This document shows positions 1-20,154 of a stretch of DNA of 64,000 nt, piece after piece. The notes under the pieces were generated by a model. It saw only the letters and a list, made by a program, of their open reading frames with translations, ran no database searches and had not been told where the DNA came from. Position 1 is the first letter of the stretch, and each line of letters begins with the position of its first letter. Source of the DNA: Panulirus ornatus (lineage: Eukaryota > Arthropoda > Malacostraca > Decapoda > Palinuridae); assembly GCF_036320965.1 (NCBI RefSeq), contig NC_092261.1, forward strand, positions 19,240,544 through 19,304,543, read 5' to 3'. A program made the translations under genes and the position numbers.

Positions 1-1000
1 CTTTTCCCTGGTGATCTTTCCTCTAGTGTCCCTTCCCCTGGCGTATTTTCCTCTGGTGTTCTTTATTTTTGTGTTCCTTCCTCTGGAGTTCTTTTCCTCT
101 GATGCTCTTTCCTCTCGTATCCCTTTTTCTGATGTCCCTTCCTCTGGTGTTCTTTCATGTACTATTCCTTCCTTCGGTCTTCTTTTCTTTGGTGTCCCTT
201 TCTCTGGTCTTCCTTTTTTTTGTGTTCTTTACACTTGTGTCCCTTCCTCTAGTGTCCCTGCCTTTGGTGTCTGTCTCTCTGCTGCCCTTTCCTCTGTTGT
301 CCCGTACTCTGTGTCCCTTCCTCTGGTGTCCGTTCCTCTGATGTTTCTTTGTTTAGTGTTCTTTCCTCTGGTGTCCCTTCTCCGGTGTTCTTTCTTCTTC
401 AGTCCCATCCTTTGGTGTTATTTCCTCTAGTATGCCCTATTCCAGTGTTACTATCTCAGCGCTTTTTCCTCTTTTTATGTGATCCACCTTCTTGGAGCCG
501 TCCATTTAGTGCTTTCTCTTCCAGCAATCCACTTTCTGGGGTGTTTCATCTAGTGCTCCTCCCTCTAGTGATCCACCATCTAGTGATATTTCATCTAGTG
601 CTCCTCCCTCTAGTGATCCACCATATAGTGGTGCTTAATTCTGTGCTTCTCCCTCTAATAATCCACCTTCTGGTGGTGTTTCATCTGGTGCTCTTCCCTC
701 TAGTGATCCACCCTCTGGTAGTGTTTCATCTAGTGCTCCCCCTCTAATGATATACTTTCTATTGGTATTTCAGCCAGGTCTCCTCTCTCTAGTGATCCAC
801 CATCTAGTGATATTTCATCTAGTGCTCCTACCTCTAGTGATCCACCTTCTATTGATGTTTCATCTAATACTCCTCCCTCATTTGTTCCGGCATCTGGTTC
901 ATTTTCACCCAGTGCTTCTTCCTCTAGATATCCACCATTTACTGACAGTCCATCAGGTGATCCATATTCAAGCACTGACCTCTATAGTGTCCCTCCATCT
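1..1000. repeat. Degenerate 15-bp minisatellite, copy 1
   Basis: The stretch is built from imperfect 15-bp units. In the first half they resemble TTCCTCTGGTGTTCT. In the second half they resemble CTAGTGATCCACCAT, and there three successive variants form a 45-bp higher-order unit. Because the period is a multiple of three, several frames stay open, giving repetitive peptides rich in Ser, Pro, Leu and Val. One frame gives a 15-residue repeat, SSAPPSSDPPSSDIS, but it is broken by a stop near 635. I see no start context, splice signals or recognisable domain, so I treat it as non-coding. The left edge lies outside the window. Confidence 0.85.
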
Positions 1001-1185
1001 AGTAGGCACGTATGTCGCTCCTAAACAAGTTATCTTCCAATATTCTTGGCATCCATCCATCGCAGAAGTTACTTGTGCATATTTCCCCACAACATTTTCG
1101 TGTCCCTATATTGAAGGAACTTGCCAGTAGAAGTTAGTTATGTACACTAGGGCGGAGACAAGATGGCTTACTTTACATCACCCTT

Positions 1186-1765
<580 letters not shown>

Positions 1766-1821
1766 ATATATGCTCTATAAAGGTGCGCGTTCCTTTGCAC
1801 TTTGTTCGTATATATACTTTA

Positions 1822-2888
1822 CTCACACGAATCAGCCACCAGCGCTGTATCATCAGCGAACAACAACTGACACTCCCAAGCTCTCTCATCCACAACTGAC
1901 CGCATACTTGCCCCTCTTTCCAAAACCCTTGCATTCACCTCCCCAACAACCAAATCCATAAACAAATTAAACAACCATGCAGAAATCACACACCCCTGCC
2001 GCAAAGTGTGTGAAAGAAGAAGGCTGAAAGTAAATGTGAATAAGAGCAAGGTTATTAGGTACAGTAAGGTTGAGGGACAATTCAGTTGGGAGGTAAGTTT
2101 GAATGGAGAAAAACTGGAGGAAGCAAAGTGTTTTAGATATCCGGGAGTGGATTTGGCAGCGGACGAAACCATGGAAGCGGAAGTGAATCATAGGGTGGGG
2201 GAAGGGGCGAAAGTTCTGGAGGCGTTGAAGAATGTGTGGAAGTCGAGAACATTATCTTGGAAAGCAAAAATGGGTATCTTTGAAGGAATAGTGGTTCCAA
2301 CAATGTTATATGCTTGCGAGGCGTAGGCTATAGATAGAGTTGTGCGGAGGAGGGTGAATGTGCTGGAAATGAGATTTTTGAGGACAATATGTGGTGTGAG
2401 GTAGTTTGATCGAGTAAGTAATGTAAGGGTAAGAGTGATGTGTGGTAATAAAAAGAGTGTGGTTGAAAGAGCAGAAGAGGGTGTTTTGAAATGGTTTGGT
2501 CACATGTAGAGAATGAGTGAGGAAAGATTGACCAAGAGGATACAAGTGTTAGAGGTGGAGGAAACGAGGAGAAGAGGGAGACCAAATTGGAGGTGGAAAG
2601 ATGGAGTGAAAAGGATTTTGTGTGATCGGGGCCTGAACATGCAGGAGGGTGAAAGGAGGGCAAGGAATAGAGTGAATTGGAGCGATGTGGTATACAGGGG
2701 TTGACGTGCTGTCAGTGGATTGAATCAAGGCATGTGAAGCGTCCGGGTAAACCATGGAAAGCTGTGTAGGTATGTATATTTCCGTGTGTGGACGTGTGTA
2801 TGTACATGTGTATGGGGGGTTGGGCCATTTCTTTCGTCTGTTTCCTTGCGCTACCTCGCAAACGCGGGAGACAGCGACAAAGTATTAA

Positions 2889-2906
<18 letters not shown>
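1822..2906 (+). mobile_element. RTE-like LINE, 5'-inverted and decayed (copy R1)
   Basis: The minus strand of 1822-2003 encodes RT motifs B and C (RQGCVIS, then LLFADDTALVADSCE). At about 2003 the sequence switches to plus and continues with the protein part that follows it (VCERRRLKVNVNKSKV) to a stop at 2702-2704. About 30 nt of parent sequence is missing at the switch. This is the classic twin-priming 5' inversion. The plus part has several premature stops, mostly TGG to TAG (near 2324 and 2402). The 3' UTR is the short type with the hairpin CTCGC-AAAC-GCGGG at 2855-2868, then poly(A) at 2887-2906 and (AT)n. Everything 5' of motif B is absent. It is non-functional. Confidence 0.9.
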
Positions 2907-2952
<46 letters not shown>

Positions 2953-2954
2953 TC

Positions 2955-3049
<95 letters not shown>

Positions 3050-3050
3050 A
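2907..3050. repeat. (AT)n microsatellite
   Basis: Nearly pure AT dinucleotides follow the poly(A) of the LINE directly. There are a few phase slips (TAAT, TTCAT, ATTAT) and a TGTATG end. Confidence 0.95.
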
Positions 3051-3110
3051 GGCCTAGATCTGACCCTTAGGGATAATGTCAAAGATCATGTCCTGTATCC
3101 AAGAGTTGAA

Positions 3111-3345
3111 TCGTCGTGCTCAAGAATCTTGCCGTCGTACTCAAGGATCTTACCATCGTGTTCGGACATCATACCATCGTGTTTAAGGATTGCGCTGTCG
3201 TGCTTGAAGTTCGTACCAAGCTCAAGAATCGTATCATCGCGTTCAAGGACCTTGCCGTCATGCCTAAGGATAGTAGCATCGCGTTCAAGGATCGTGCCAT
3301 CATGCTCAAGGATCGTACTATCGTGCTCAAGGATCGTGCCGCTGC
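3111..3345 (+). repeat. 21-bp minisatellite, array 1
   Basis: About eleven imperfect 21-bp units carry the core CAAGGATCGTACTATCGTG. The period of seven codons keeps a frame open that reads as a seven-residue repeat (LKDRTIV and variants). I regard the reading frame as a by-product of the period. The same family occurs in inverted orientation near 25.2-25.4 kb. Confidence 0.8.
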
Positions 3346-4365
3346 CTCGTGCCCGAGGGGCCTAAGACAATAGCAGTTGGTATTTCAGCATGTATTCGAT
3401 CCGCTGCCGTTAAGTATCATGCTGACAGGTGAGCCTGAGGTCCTGAATAAGATATTCCCTGCCGTCCTCACCCTGGGCCACGAACAGAGGGCGGAACACA
3501 CGACGCGGGTTATGATGTGATGCAAACTATGACAAAACATAAATCTTGGAGAGTGGGGGTGCGTGAAGGCAGGTGCCTCGCTATCTACACCATCTCCGCA
3601 TAACTTCATTGTAAACAAAGCCGTTTTTTGACGTCTATTTTATCATATTTTAACATAGTACAAAACTTGCAGGCTTTGCAGGGCGCTTTCCACCACTGCC
3701 TTCAAAAGGAGGGGGTCGTGTGGAGGAGAGCGAGCGTGTGTACCTGCTAAATATCGTACTGATATTATCTGCCAGACGCTGTGTTCAAGATGTTCTCATT
3801 TAGCCATCTGTAAGATAGCGATCCTCCCTATCCCAGCCACACCGCCCTGAACAAGGCAACACAACTTTTACTTCCAGTCCGACTACCTCATCTGCAGCTT
3901 CTTCTAGATACGATCAAATGGAACGCTCAGATTCCAGGAGACTTGACTCGCTTCCACAGCCGGGAAACTTACCGCCTAGGATACTTTTGTCAACATGTAA
4001 GAGACAGACTCTCGTTCAGAGTTTTGGAGACAGCATTCAGAGCAAGTTTTTGTGCCCATCAGTCGAGAGATACAGTCGGCTCTAAGACCCTGGGATGCCT
4101 CACTGAGGGCAGGTTTTGTGTCATTACTTGGGAGATAACCCCATTTCTAGAGCCAGAGGTCGTCAACCCGAATGGAGGCAGGTACTTGCGTCTCAGCTAG
4201 GAAGTCTTGGTCAGTTCCAGGAGGCTAAAAAAGGCCTCCTCATACCCCCTGCTTGCCAGCAAGGGAGCTCCGGGAGACAGCAACCTCTGGGCGTCCGGGT
4301 CGACAATCTGACTCGCAGACTCATGCATACCGAGGCGGAAATCACACAGCGAGAATCCCAGTAGA
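3346..4365. other. No recognisable feature
   Basis: About 1 kb of ordinary-complexity sequence. Short open frames are present, for example at 3943-4200, but none resembles a known family and no splice pattern could be made out. The right end abuts a PLE fragment in minus orientation. Confidence 0.5.
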
Positions 4366-5240
4366 ATATATCTCTCAAACTCATCATCAATAAACTCTGG
4401 ACTACAAATACGTAATGCCCTAAGGTACATAGATTGAAATTATGATGATTTAACTCTGTCATGTTGACATGCGTAATAATGGATATATGAGCATACATTG
4501 GCAGGTTTTCTGTATATGCTAAACTTAAACTTGCTTCCTTGCCTATGGATCATGCAATCTAAAAATGGTAACATACCATTATTTTCATTTTCTACAGTAA
4601 ATTTGATGGAAGGTACTAAATTGTTAAGTAAGGGGAGAAATATTTTTAGATTTTCATTTGTTGGCCAAACACAAAGAACATCATCTACATACCTAAACCA
4701 AATTGTATTAGAAGGTAAGATATCCTTTACTAATTTTGTTTCAAAAAATTCCATATAAAGATTACTTAGTACAAGTGAAAGAGGGCTACCCATTGCCATA
4801 AATTTTTGAGCATAATAATCTCCATTGAATTGAAGTACACAGTCTTTTATACACAAATTTATAAGTTCAATGAAAAAAGACTTGGAAACTGGTAAATGAA
4901 TATCATCCAAAACACCAAATATTCTAAAAGGTCATCAACTGGAACTTTAGTGAAAAGTGAGGAAACATCAAAGCTAACTAGTTTGAAATCAAAATTAACA
5001 TTGATATTGTTTAGCTTTTTGACTAAATCTACATTGTTCATAGGGCTTGATAAAGAAGCTAACCATCTTGACAATTTATATGTGATGGAGGTCTTGCTGA
5101 AAATTCCGTTTATGAGTTTTGATAAGTCCATACATATATGGCAAATGGATATATGGCAAAGATGACAAACTTTTGATAAGAAAACTGTTACCTTTCAACA
5201 ACACTTTCATTTCTTTATTGTAATGGGAATTAACTGCTTC
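4366..5240 (-). mobile_element. Penelope-like element, RT part, inverted segment
   Basis: The minus strand encodes a Penelope-type reverse transcriptase in two overlapping frames (5131-4859 and 4910-4440). Motifs in order are LVSFDVSSLFTKVPVDDLLEY (motif A region), MGSPLSLVLSNLYMEFFE (motif B) and FRYVDDVLCVWP, with the catalytic YVDD intact. The order and wording are typical of PLE RTs, which group near telomerase. The segment ends at the start of the linker after RT (RALRICSPEFIDDEF). A frameshift or stop separates the two frames. It abuts a plus-strand PLE segment at 5241 that carries the downstream half of the element. Confidence 0.88.
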
Positions 5241-6333
5241 TAATGTTCTTTGTGTTTAGCCAACAAATGAAAATTTAAAAAATATTTCTCCCCTTACTTA
5301 ACAGTACTTAACAGTACCTTCCATCAAATTTACTGTAGAAAATGAAAATAATGGTATGTTACCATTTTTGATTGCATGATCCATAGGCAAGGAAACAAGC
5401 TTAAGTTTATCATATACAGAAAACCTACTAATATATCCATTATTACTCATCCCAACATGACAGAGTTAAATTATCATCATTCCAATCTATGTTCCTTAGG
5501 GCATTACGTATTTGCAGTCCAGAGTTTATTGATGATGAGTTTGAGAAGATATATTCTATTGGATCTAAGCTAAAGTACCCTAGATCTTTCATTGATAAAT
5601 CCCTTAAGCTAGCAAAGAAATCATTTTATAGAGTTGAACCCAAACCTCCCATTGACACCAAGAATCTTTTACTTCCCCTTCTGATAATAATTTCACTTAC
5701 ATCCCATGTTGCTTAAATTTTTGGTGTAAATGTTGCCTTCGGCAATAATTAATACTATAAAGAATATCTTAATCAGGAATTCACCAGAAAATTCTCTTGA
5801 ATGCATCTATAATATTGTGGAAATTGTGATAAACTTTATGTGGCCAGACTGGTAAGGATCTTCCTGTTAGACTTAAACAACATAAATATAGTATAAGAAC
5901 GGGACAAGAATCAAATGCTTTGTGTAAACACGTTAAAAACTATGATAATTGTATTGACTGAGTAATTGCCATCTCAGTTATTAACTCTAACTCTATTACC
6001 ACGAGAAAATCATTGAATCTTCTGTTATCAAATACACAAAAAAATTATAATCTTAGTGATGGTCTATACAAATTAGATAAATTTATTGTTCATAAAAATT
6101 TGTAAAATGATAAGTTTATGAACGCTCGTTGTCTGTCTTGGACAATCGCATGTTTACCAAATGGCGTCCTAGCTTCGTCTCTTCGATGTATATCAACTGA
6201 CTCATATTTTCTCTCTTGTGACTCCCCTGATGATGTGATTATTACACGAAAGTGCACTTGGGAACTCATCGTGTTTTTATATTCCCCGTGGACTCATAGG
6301 AATATCTTTATCACGCGCAAAACTGTGATCCTT

Positions 6334-6338
<5 letters not shown>
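5241..6338 (+). mobile_element. Penelope-like element, linker, GIY-YIG remnant and 3' end
   Basis: It begins inside the RT just after the YVDD region (VLCVWPTNENLKIF homologue), repeats in opposite orientation about 320 bp of the previous segment, and continues through the linker (RALRICSPEFIDDEF at about 5490) into a frameshifted GIY-YIG endonuclease remnant (5760-6100) and the 3' UTR. The tail signature CTCATAGGAATATC followed by CGCGCAAAACTGTGATCC ends at an (AT)n tract. Stops and indels make it non-coding. Together with 4366-5240 it is one element whose 5' part was inverted. Confidence 0.85.

Positions 6339-6428
<90 letters not shown>
6339..6428. repeat. (AT)n microsatellite at PLE 3' end
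   Basis: AT dinucleotides with one phase slip (TAATAT near 6405) follow the PLE tail directly. Confidence 0.95.
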
Positions 6429-6539
6429 TTCTATTCTTTTGTAGGACTGCTTCTGATTTTTGTGTCATGGATGAGCCGATACTCCCTCAGTTATATGATC
6501 CTTATATCAGTGCCCCTCGATCTTAGTTCTTAAAGTAAA

Positions 6540-7440
6540 GAAAAAGGTGGTTCTCTCGTAATCTTCCACGCTGTGGTTTCCCATACAGTTGTTCACTAGT
6601 GGCCGCTTATGGTAGCTTCGTATCAAATGGTCCTCTAGTGGCCGTCCTCGTTGTAGCTCCCTATCAAGTGGTCCTTTAGTGGCTTTCCTTATGGTAGCTC
6701 CCTATTTAGTGGTCCTCTTGTGGCCGTCCTCGTGGTAGCTCCCTATCAAGTGGTCCTTATGGTAGTTCCCTATTAAGCGGTCCTCTTAACCTTCACTTTA
6801 GTGGATCACCGTAATGAATAACCTCTTGTGATCTTTCTAGTGGTAGTTCTTGGAAGAGTGGTCCTTGTTCTTGGTCCCAATCTTGTGGTCTTCCATTGAT
6901 CTTCGCTCCGTTATTTCCGATCTAGGGATGCTACTACGGTCGTCCATATTGTCGTTTCCCCACGGACTATATGATTTTCTTTATGGTAGTTCTCCAGGGA
7001 ATGTAAGGACAGTTCTAATAGTGTTAATCCCTTTAACGATTAATGTTCGTGCTTGATGTTTTCGTCTGTACTAGTCTTCTAGTGGTCTTTCCTTCGGTAA
7101 TTCGCTTTGCAGTTACCCCTCTCATGGTGCATTCTTTATTGGTCTTCAAGTGATTTTTTTTCCTCCCAATTTCGAATTCTCCGGTGGTCCTGACACAAGC
7201 TATCTTCCCTGAAGTGCAGTGGTCCACTTATCAATGATTTTCCTCCGATAGCCCTCTCCTCTCCAGCGTTCGTGTATCTGAAGTTCCATCTTACGGTTGT
7301 TTCAGTAATAACCCTTCCTTTACTAGATGCTCGTGTAGCAGTTGTCTATCCAGGATCAATGCCTCAGGGATCTCTCAATATTCTTACTTTTAATGCCCCT
7401 TCGCCTGGTGCTCCACCCTCTAGTGTTCCTACAGTTCTCC
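6540..7440 (+). repeat. Degenerate minisatellite with 41-bp units
   Basis: The clearest part is 6612-6775, where the word GTAGCTCCCTATCAAGTGGT returns at 41-bp spacing (starts near 6612, 6653, 6694 and 6735, then a shortened 27-bp step). Flanking sequence to about 7440 contains scattered, more diverged matches (GTGGTCCT, CTAGTGG). It appears to be an old expanded array and no coding potential is claimed. Confidence 0.65.
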
Positions 7441-7950
7441 TCTTTTAAAAAGACCGCACTGCAACGTCCTGCCCACAATCCAGGGAACTTCAACAATGAC
7501 TAAAGTGTAATGGAAATAACACAGATCATCGTATTTTTCTAAAGAAGCTGTCTCACATTCTTTCCCGAGTATAGCTCGCCCACCAAGAACATTCAGTGAT
7601 AAAAATTGTCATTTCAGAAAGCATCTGTTGTACAATCATATACAAGTGTCTCGCTCTAGGGCTGCCACATCACTTCTCAGGTTATTTTACGCTTCAGGAG
7701 AACGATCGTAGTCTTCCCTCATATACGTTGATAGTTGGTTAAACGAAGGCTGGTTGATGAAGCCAGAATTCGATCTTTAGTAAAGAGCTTCAAATCCTTC
7801 AACTGACGGGTACTTGATGACTTAGACCCCAGTGACTCATTTAGTGTTTCAAACAATAAGGGTAGTAATGCAGCGTTTCTAAACTAGTTTTTGTCGTTAA
7901 AGCAGCCACTCTTATTGACAGGCAATCTTTTAGGTAACTGAATTCCTTTC
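7441..7950. other. No recognisable feature
   Basis: Ordinary-complexity sequence between two minisatellites. I found no convincing open frame, RNA gene or repeat in it. Confidence 0.5.
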
Positions 7951-9018
7951 TGTGGCGTCCCTTTCTCTGAAATTCTTTCCTCCGGTGTTCTTTCCTCTGG
8001 TGTCCATTCCTCTGGTGTTCTTTTCCCTGGTGATCTTTCCTCTAGTGTCCCTTCCCCTGGCGTATTTTCCTCTGGTGTTCTTTATTTTTGTGTTCCTTCC
8101 TCTGGAGTTCTTTTCCTCTGATGCTCTTTCCTCTCGTATCCCTTTTTCTGATGTCCCTTCCTCTGGTGTTCTTTCATGTACTATTCCTTCCTTCGGTCTT
8201 CTTTTCTTTGGTGTCCCTTTCTCTGGTCTTCCTTTTTTTGTGTTCTTTACACTTGTGTCCCTTCCTCTAGTGTCCCTGCCTTTGGTGTCTGTCTCTCTGC
8301 TGCCCTTTCCTCTGTTGTCCCGTACTCTGTGTCCCTTCCTCTGGTGTCCGTTCCTCTGATGTTTCTTTGTTTAGTGTTCTTTCCTCTGGTGTCCCTTCTC
8401 CGGTGTTCTTTCTTCTTCAGTCCCATCCTTTGGTGTTATTTCCTCTAGTATGCCCTATTCCAGTGTTACTATCTCAGCGCTTTTTCCTCTTTTTATGTGA
8501 TCCACCTTCTTGGAGCCGTCCATTTAGTGCTTTCTCTTCCAGCAATCCACTTTCTGGGGTGTTTCATCTAGTGCTCCTCCCTCTAGTGATCCACCATCTA
8601 GTGATATTTCATCTAGTGCTCCTCCCTCTAGTGATCCACCATATAGTGGTGCTTAATTCTGTGCTTCTCCCTCTAATAATCCACCTTCTGGTGGTGTTTC
8701 ATCTGGTGCTCTTCCCTCTAGTGATCCACCCTCTGGTAGTGTTTCATCTAGTGCTCCCCCTCTAATGATATACTTTCTATTGGTATTTCAGCCAGGTCTC
8801 CTCTCTCTAGTGATCCACCATCTAGTGATATTTCATCTAGTGCTCCTACCTCTAGTGATCCACCTTCTATTGATGTTTCATCTAATACTCCTCCCTCATT
8901 TGTTCCGGCATCTGGTTCATTTTCACCCAGTGCTTCTTCCTCTAGATATCCACCATTTACTGACAGTCCATCAGGTGATCCATATTCAAGCACTGACCTC
9001 TATAGTGTCCCTCCATCT
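7951..9018. repeat. Degenerate 15-bp minisatellite, copy 2
   Basis: From 8020 on this is the same sequence as 1-1000. Offset is 8,019 bp before, and 8,018 bp after, a one-base difference in a T run (eight T in copy 1 near 213-220, seven in copy 2). Here the left end of the array is visible: units begin at about 7951 after unrelated sequence. Confidence 0.88.
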
Positions 9019-9203
9019 AGTAGGCACGTATGTCGCTCCTAAACAAGTTATCTTCCAATATTCTTGGCATCCATCCATCGCAGAAGTTACTTGTGCATAT
9101 TTCCCCACAACATTTTCGTGTCCCTATATTGAAGGAACTTGCCAGTAGAAGTTAGTTATGTACACTAGGGCGGAGACAAGATGGCTTACTTTACATCACC
9201 CTT

Positions 9204-9783
<580 letters not shown>

Positions 9784-9839
9784 ATATATGCTCTATAAAG
9801 GTGCGCGTTCCTTTGCACTTTGTTCGTATATATACTTTA

Positions 9840-11169
9840 CTCACACGAATCAGCCACCAGCGCTGTATCATCAGCGAACAACAACTGACACTCCCAAGCT
9901 CTCTCATCCACAACTGACCGCATACTTGCCCCTCTTTCCAAAACCCTTGCATTCACCTCCCCAACAACCAAATCCATAAACAAATTAAACAACCATGCAG
10001 AAATCACACACCCCTGCCGCAAAGTGTGTGAAAGAAGAAGGCTGAAAGTAAATGTGAATAAGAGCAAGGTTATTAGGTACAGTAAGGTTGAGGGACAATT
10101 CAGTTGGGAGGTAAGTTTGAATGGAGAAAAACTGGAGGAAGCAAAGTGTTTTAGATATCCGGGAGTGGATTTGGCAGCGGACGAAACCATGGAAGCGGAA
10201 GTGAATCATAGGGTGGGGGAAGGGGCGAAAGTTCTGGAGGCGTTGAAGAATGTGTGGAAGTCGAGAACATTATCTTGGAAAGCAAAAATGGGTATCTTTG
10301 AAGGAATAGTGGTTCCAACAATGTTATATGCTTGCGAGGCGTAGGCTATAGATAGAGTTGTGCGGAGGAGGGTGAATGTGCTGGAAATGAGATTTTTGAG
10401 GACAATATGTGGTGTGAGGTAGTTTGATCGAGTAAGTAATGTAAGGGTAAGAGTGATGTGTGGTAATAAAAAGAGTGTGGTTGAAAGAGCAGAAGAGGGT
10501 GTTTTGAAATGGTTTGGTCACATGTAGAGAATGAGTGAGGAAAGATTGACCAAGAGGATACAAGTGTTAGAGGTGGAGGAAACGAGAAGTGGGAGACCAA
10601 ATTGGAGGTGGAAAGATGGAGTGAAAAAGATTTTGAGTGATCGGGTCCTGAACATACAGGAGGGTGAAAGGCGTGCAAGGAATAGAGTGAATTGGAACGA
10701 TATGGTATAACGGGGTCGACGTGCTGTCAATGGATTGAACCAGGGCGTGTGAAGCGTCTGGAGTAAACCTTGGAAAGTTCTGCGGGGCCTGGATGTGGAA
10801 AGGGAGCTGTGGTTTCAGTGCATTATACATGACAGCTGGAGACTGAGTGTGAGCGAATGTGGCCTTTGTTGTCTTTTCCTAGCGCTACCTCGCGCACATG
10901 CGGGGAGAGGGGCCTGTTATTTCATTTGTAGCAGGGTGGCGATGGGACTGAGTAGGGGCAGACAGTATGAATATGTACATGTGTATATATATGTATATGT
11001 CTGTGTTTGTATATATATGTATACATTGAGATGTATAGGTATGTATATTAGCTTGTGTGGACGTGTATGTATATATGTGTATGGGGGTGGGTTGGGCCAT
11101 TCTTTCGTCTGCTTCCTTGTGCTACCTCGCTAACGCGGGAGACATCGACAAAGAAAAGTAATAATGATT

Positions 11170-11186
<17 letters not shown>
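9840..11186 (+). mobile_element. RTE-like LINE with 5' inversion and long 3' UTR (copy R1')
   Basis: Identical to R1 through the twin-priming inversion (minus part 9840-10021) and up to about 10587. It then differs in the last 40 codons (CGAGAAGTGGGAG here, CGAGGAGAAGAGGGAG in R1) and carries the long 3' UTR, about 470 bp. That UTR has two stem-loops with the same stem: CTCGC-GCACAT-GCGGG at 10889-10904 and CTCGC-TAAC-GCGGG at 11126-11139. It ends in an A run at about 11170-11186 followed by (AT)n. It shares the nonsense codons of R1, so it is not coding. Confidence 0.88.

Positions 11187-11240
<54 letters not shown>
11187..11240. repeat. (AT)n between two tail-to-tail retroelements
   Basis: A short (AT)n tract with the LINE poly(A) on its left and the poly(T) of a minus-strand SINE on its right. 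Confidence 0.9.
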
Positions 11241-11247
<7 letters not shown>

Positions 11248-11487
11248 TTCTTTCTTTCAAACTATTCGCCAATTCCCGCGTTAGCGAGGTAGCGTTAAGA
11301 ACAGAGAACTGGGCCTTTGAGGGAATATCCTCACCTGGCCCCCTTCTCTGTTCCTTCTTTTGGAAAATTAAAAAGAAAAAAAAAATGAGAGGGGAGGATT
11401 TCCAGCCCCCGCTCCCTTCCCTTTTAGTCGCCTTCTACGACACGCAGGGAATACGTAGGAAGTATTCTTTCTCCCCTATCCCCAGGG

Positions 11488-11489
<2 letters not shown>
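11241..11489 (-). mobile_element. SINE-like element with LINE-shared stem-loop (S1)
   Basis: About 245 bp. Read on the minus strand it starts at the (AT)n flank with TCCCTGGGGATAGGGG, contains CGTGTCGTAGAAGGCGAC, a T-rich then GGAACAGAGAAGGGGG middle, and GAGGATATTCCCTCAAAGG. It ends with CGCTACCTCGCTAACGCGGG plus an AAAGAAAGAAA tail. The stem-loop CTCGC-N4-GCGGG lies at 11275-11288. I found no clear A or B box, so it may be a non-tRNA SINE or a LINE-derived non-autonomous element. At least five other copies are in the window with the same ends. Confidence 0.75.
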
Positions 11490-17080
<5,591 letters not shown>

Positions 17081-17090
17081 CTCCCCCCCC

Positions 17091-17094
<4 letters not shown>

Positions 17095-17178
<84 letters not shown>
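17095..17178. repeat. (CT)n microsatellite
   Basis: 84 bp of CT dinucleotides directly beside the long AT tract. Confidence 0.97.

Positions 17179-20154
<2,976 letters not shown>

Noticed and set aside
11..430. A hydrophobic 139-codon frame in the 15-bp array as a membrane protein
   Set aside because: Leu/Val/Phe-rich peptides result from the TTCCTCTGGTGTTCT-type unit; copy 2 shifts frame by one base without other change.
3943..4364. Overlapping frames of 82-85 codons as a small host gene
   Set aside because: No similarity recognised, overlapping frames are equally long, no evidence of splicing or conservation.
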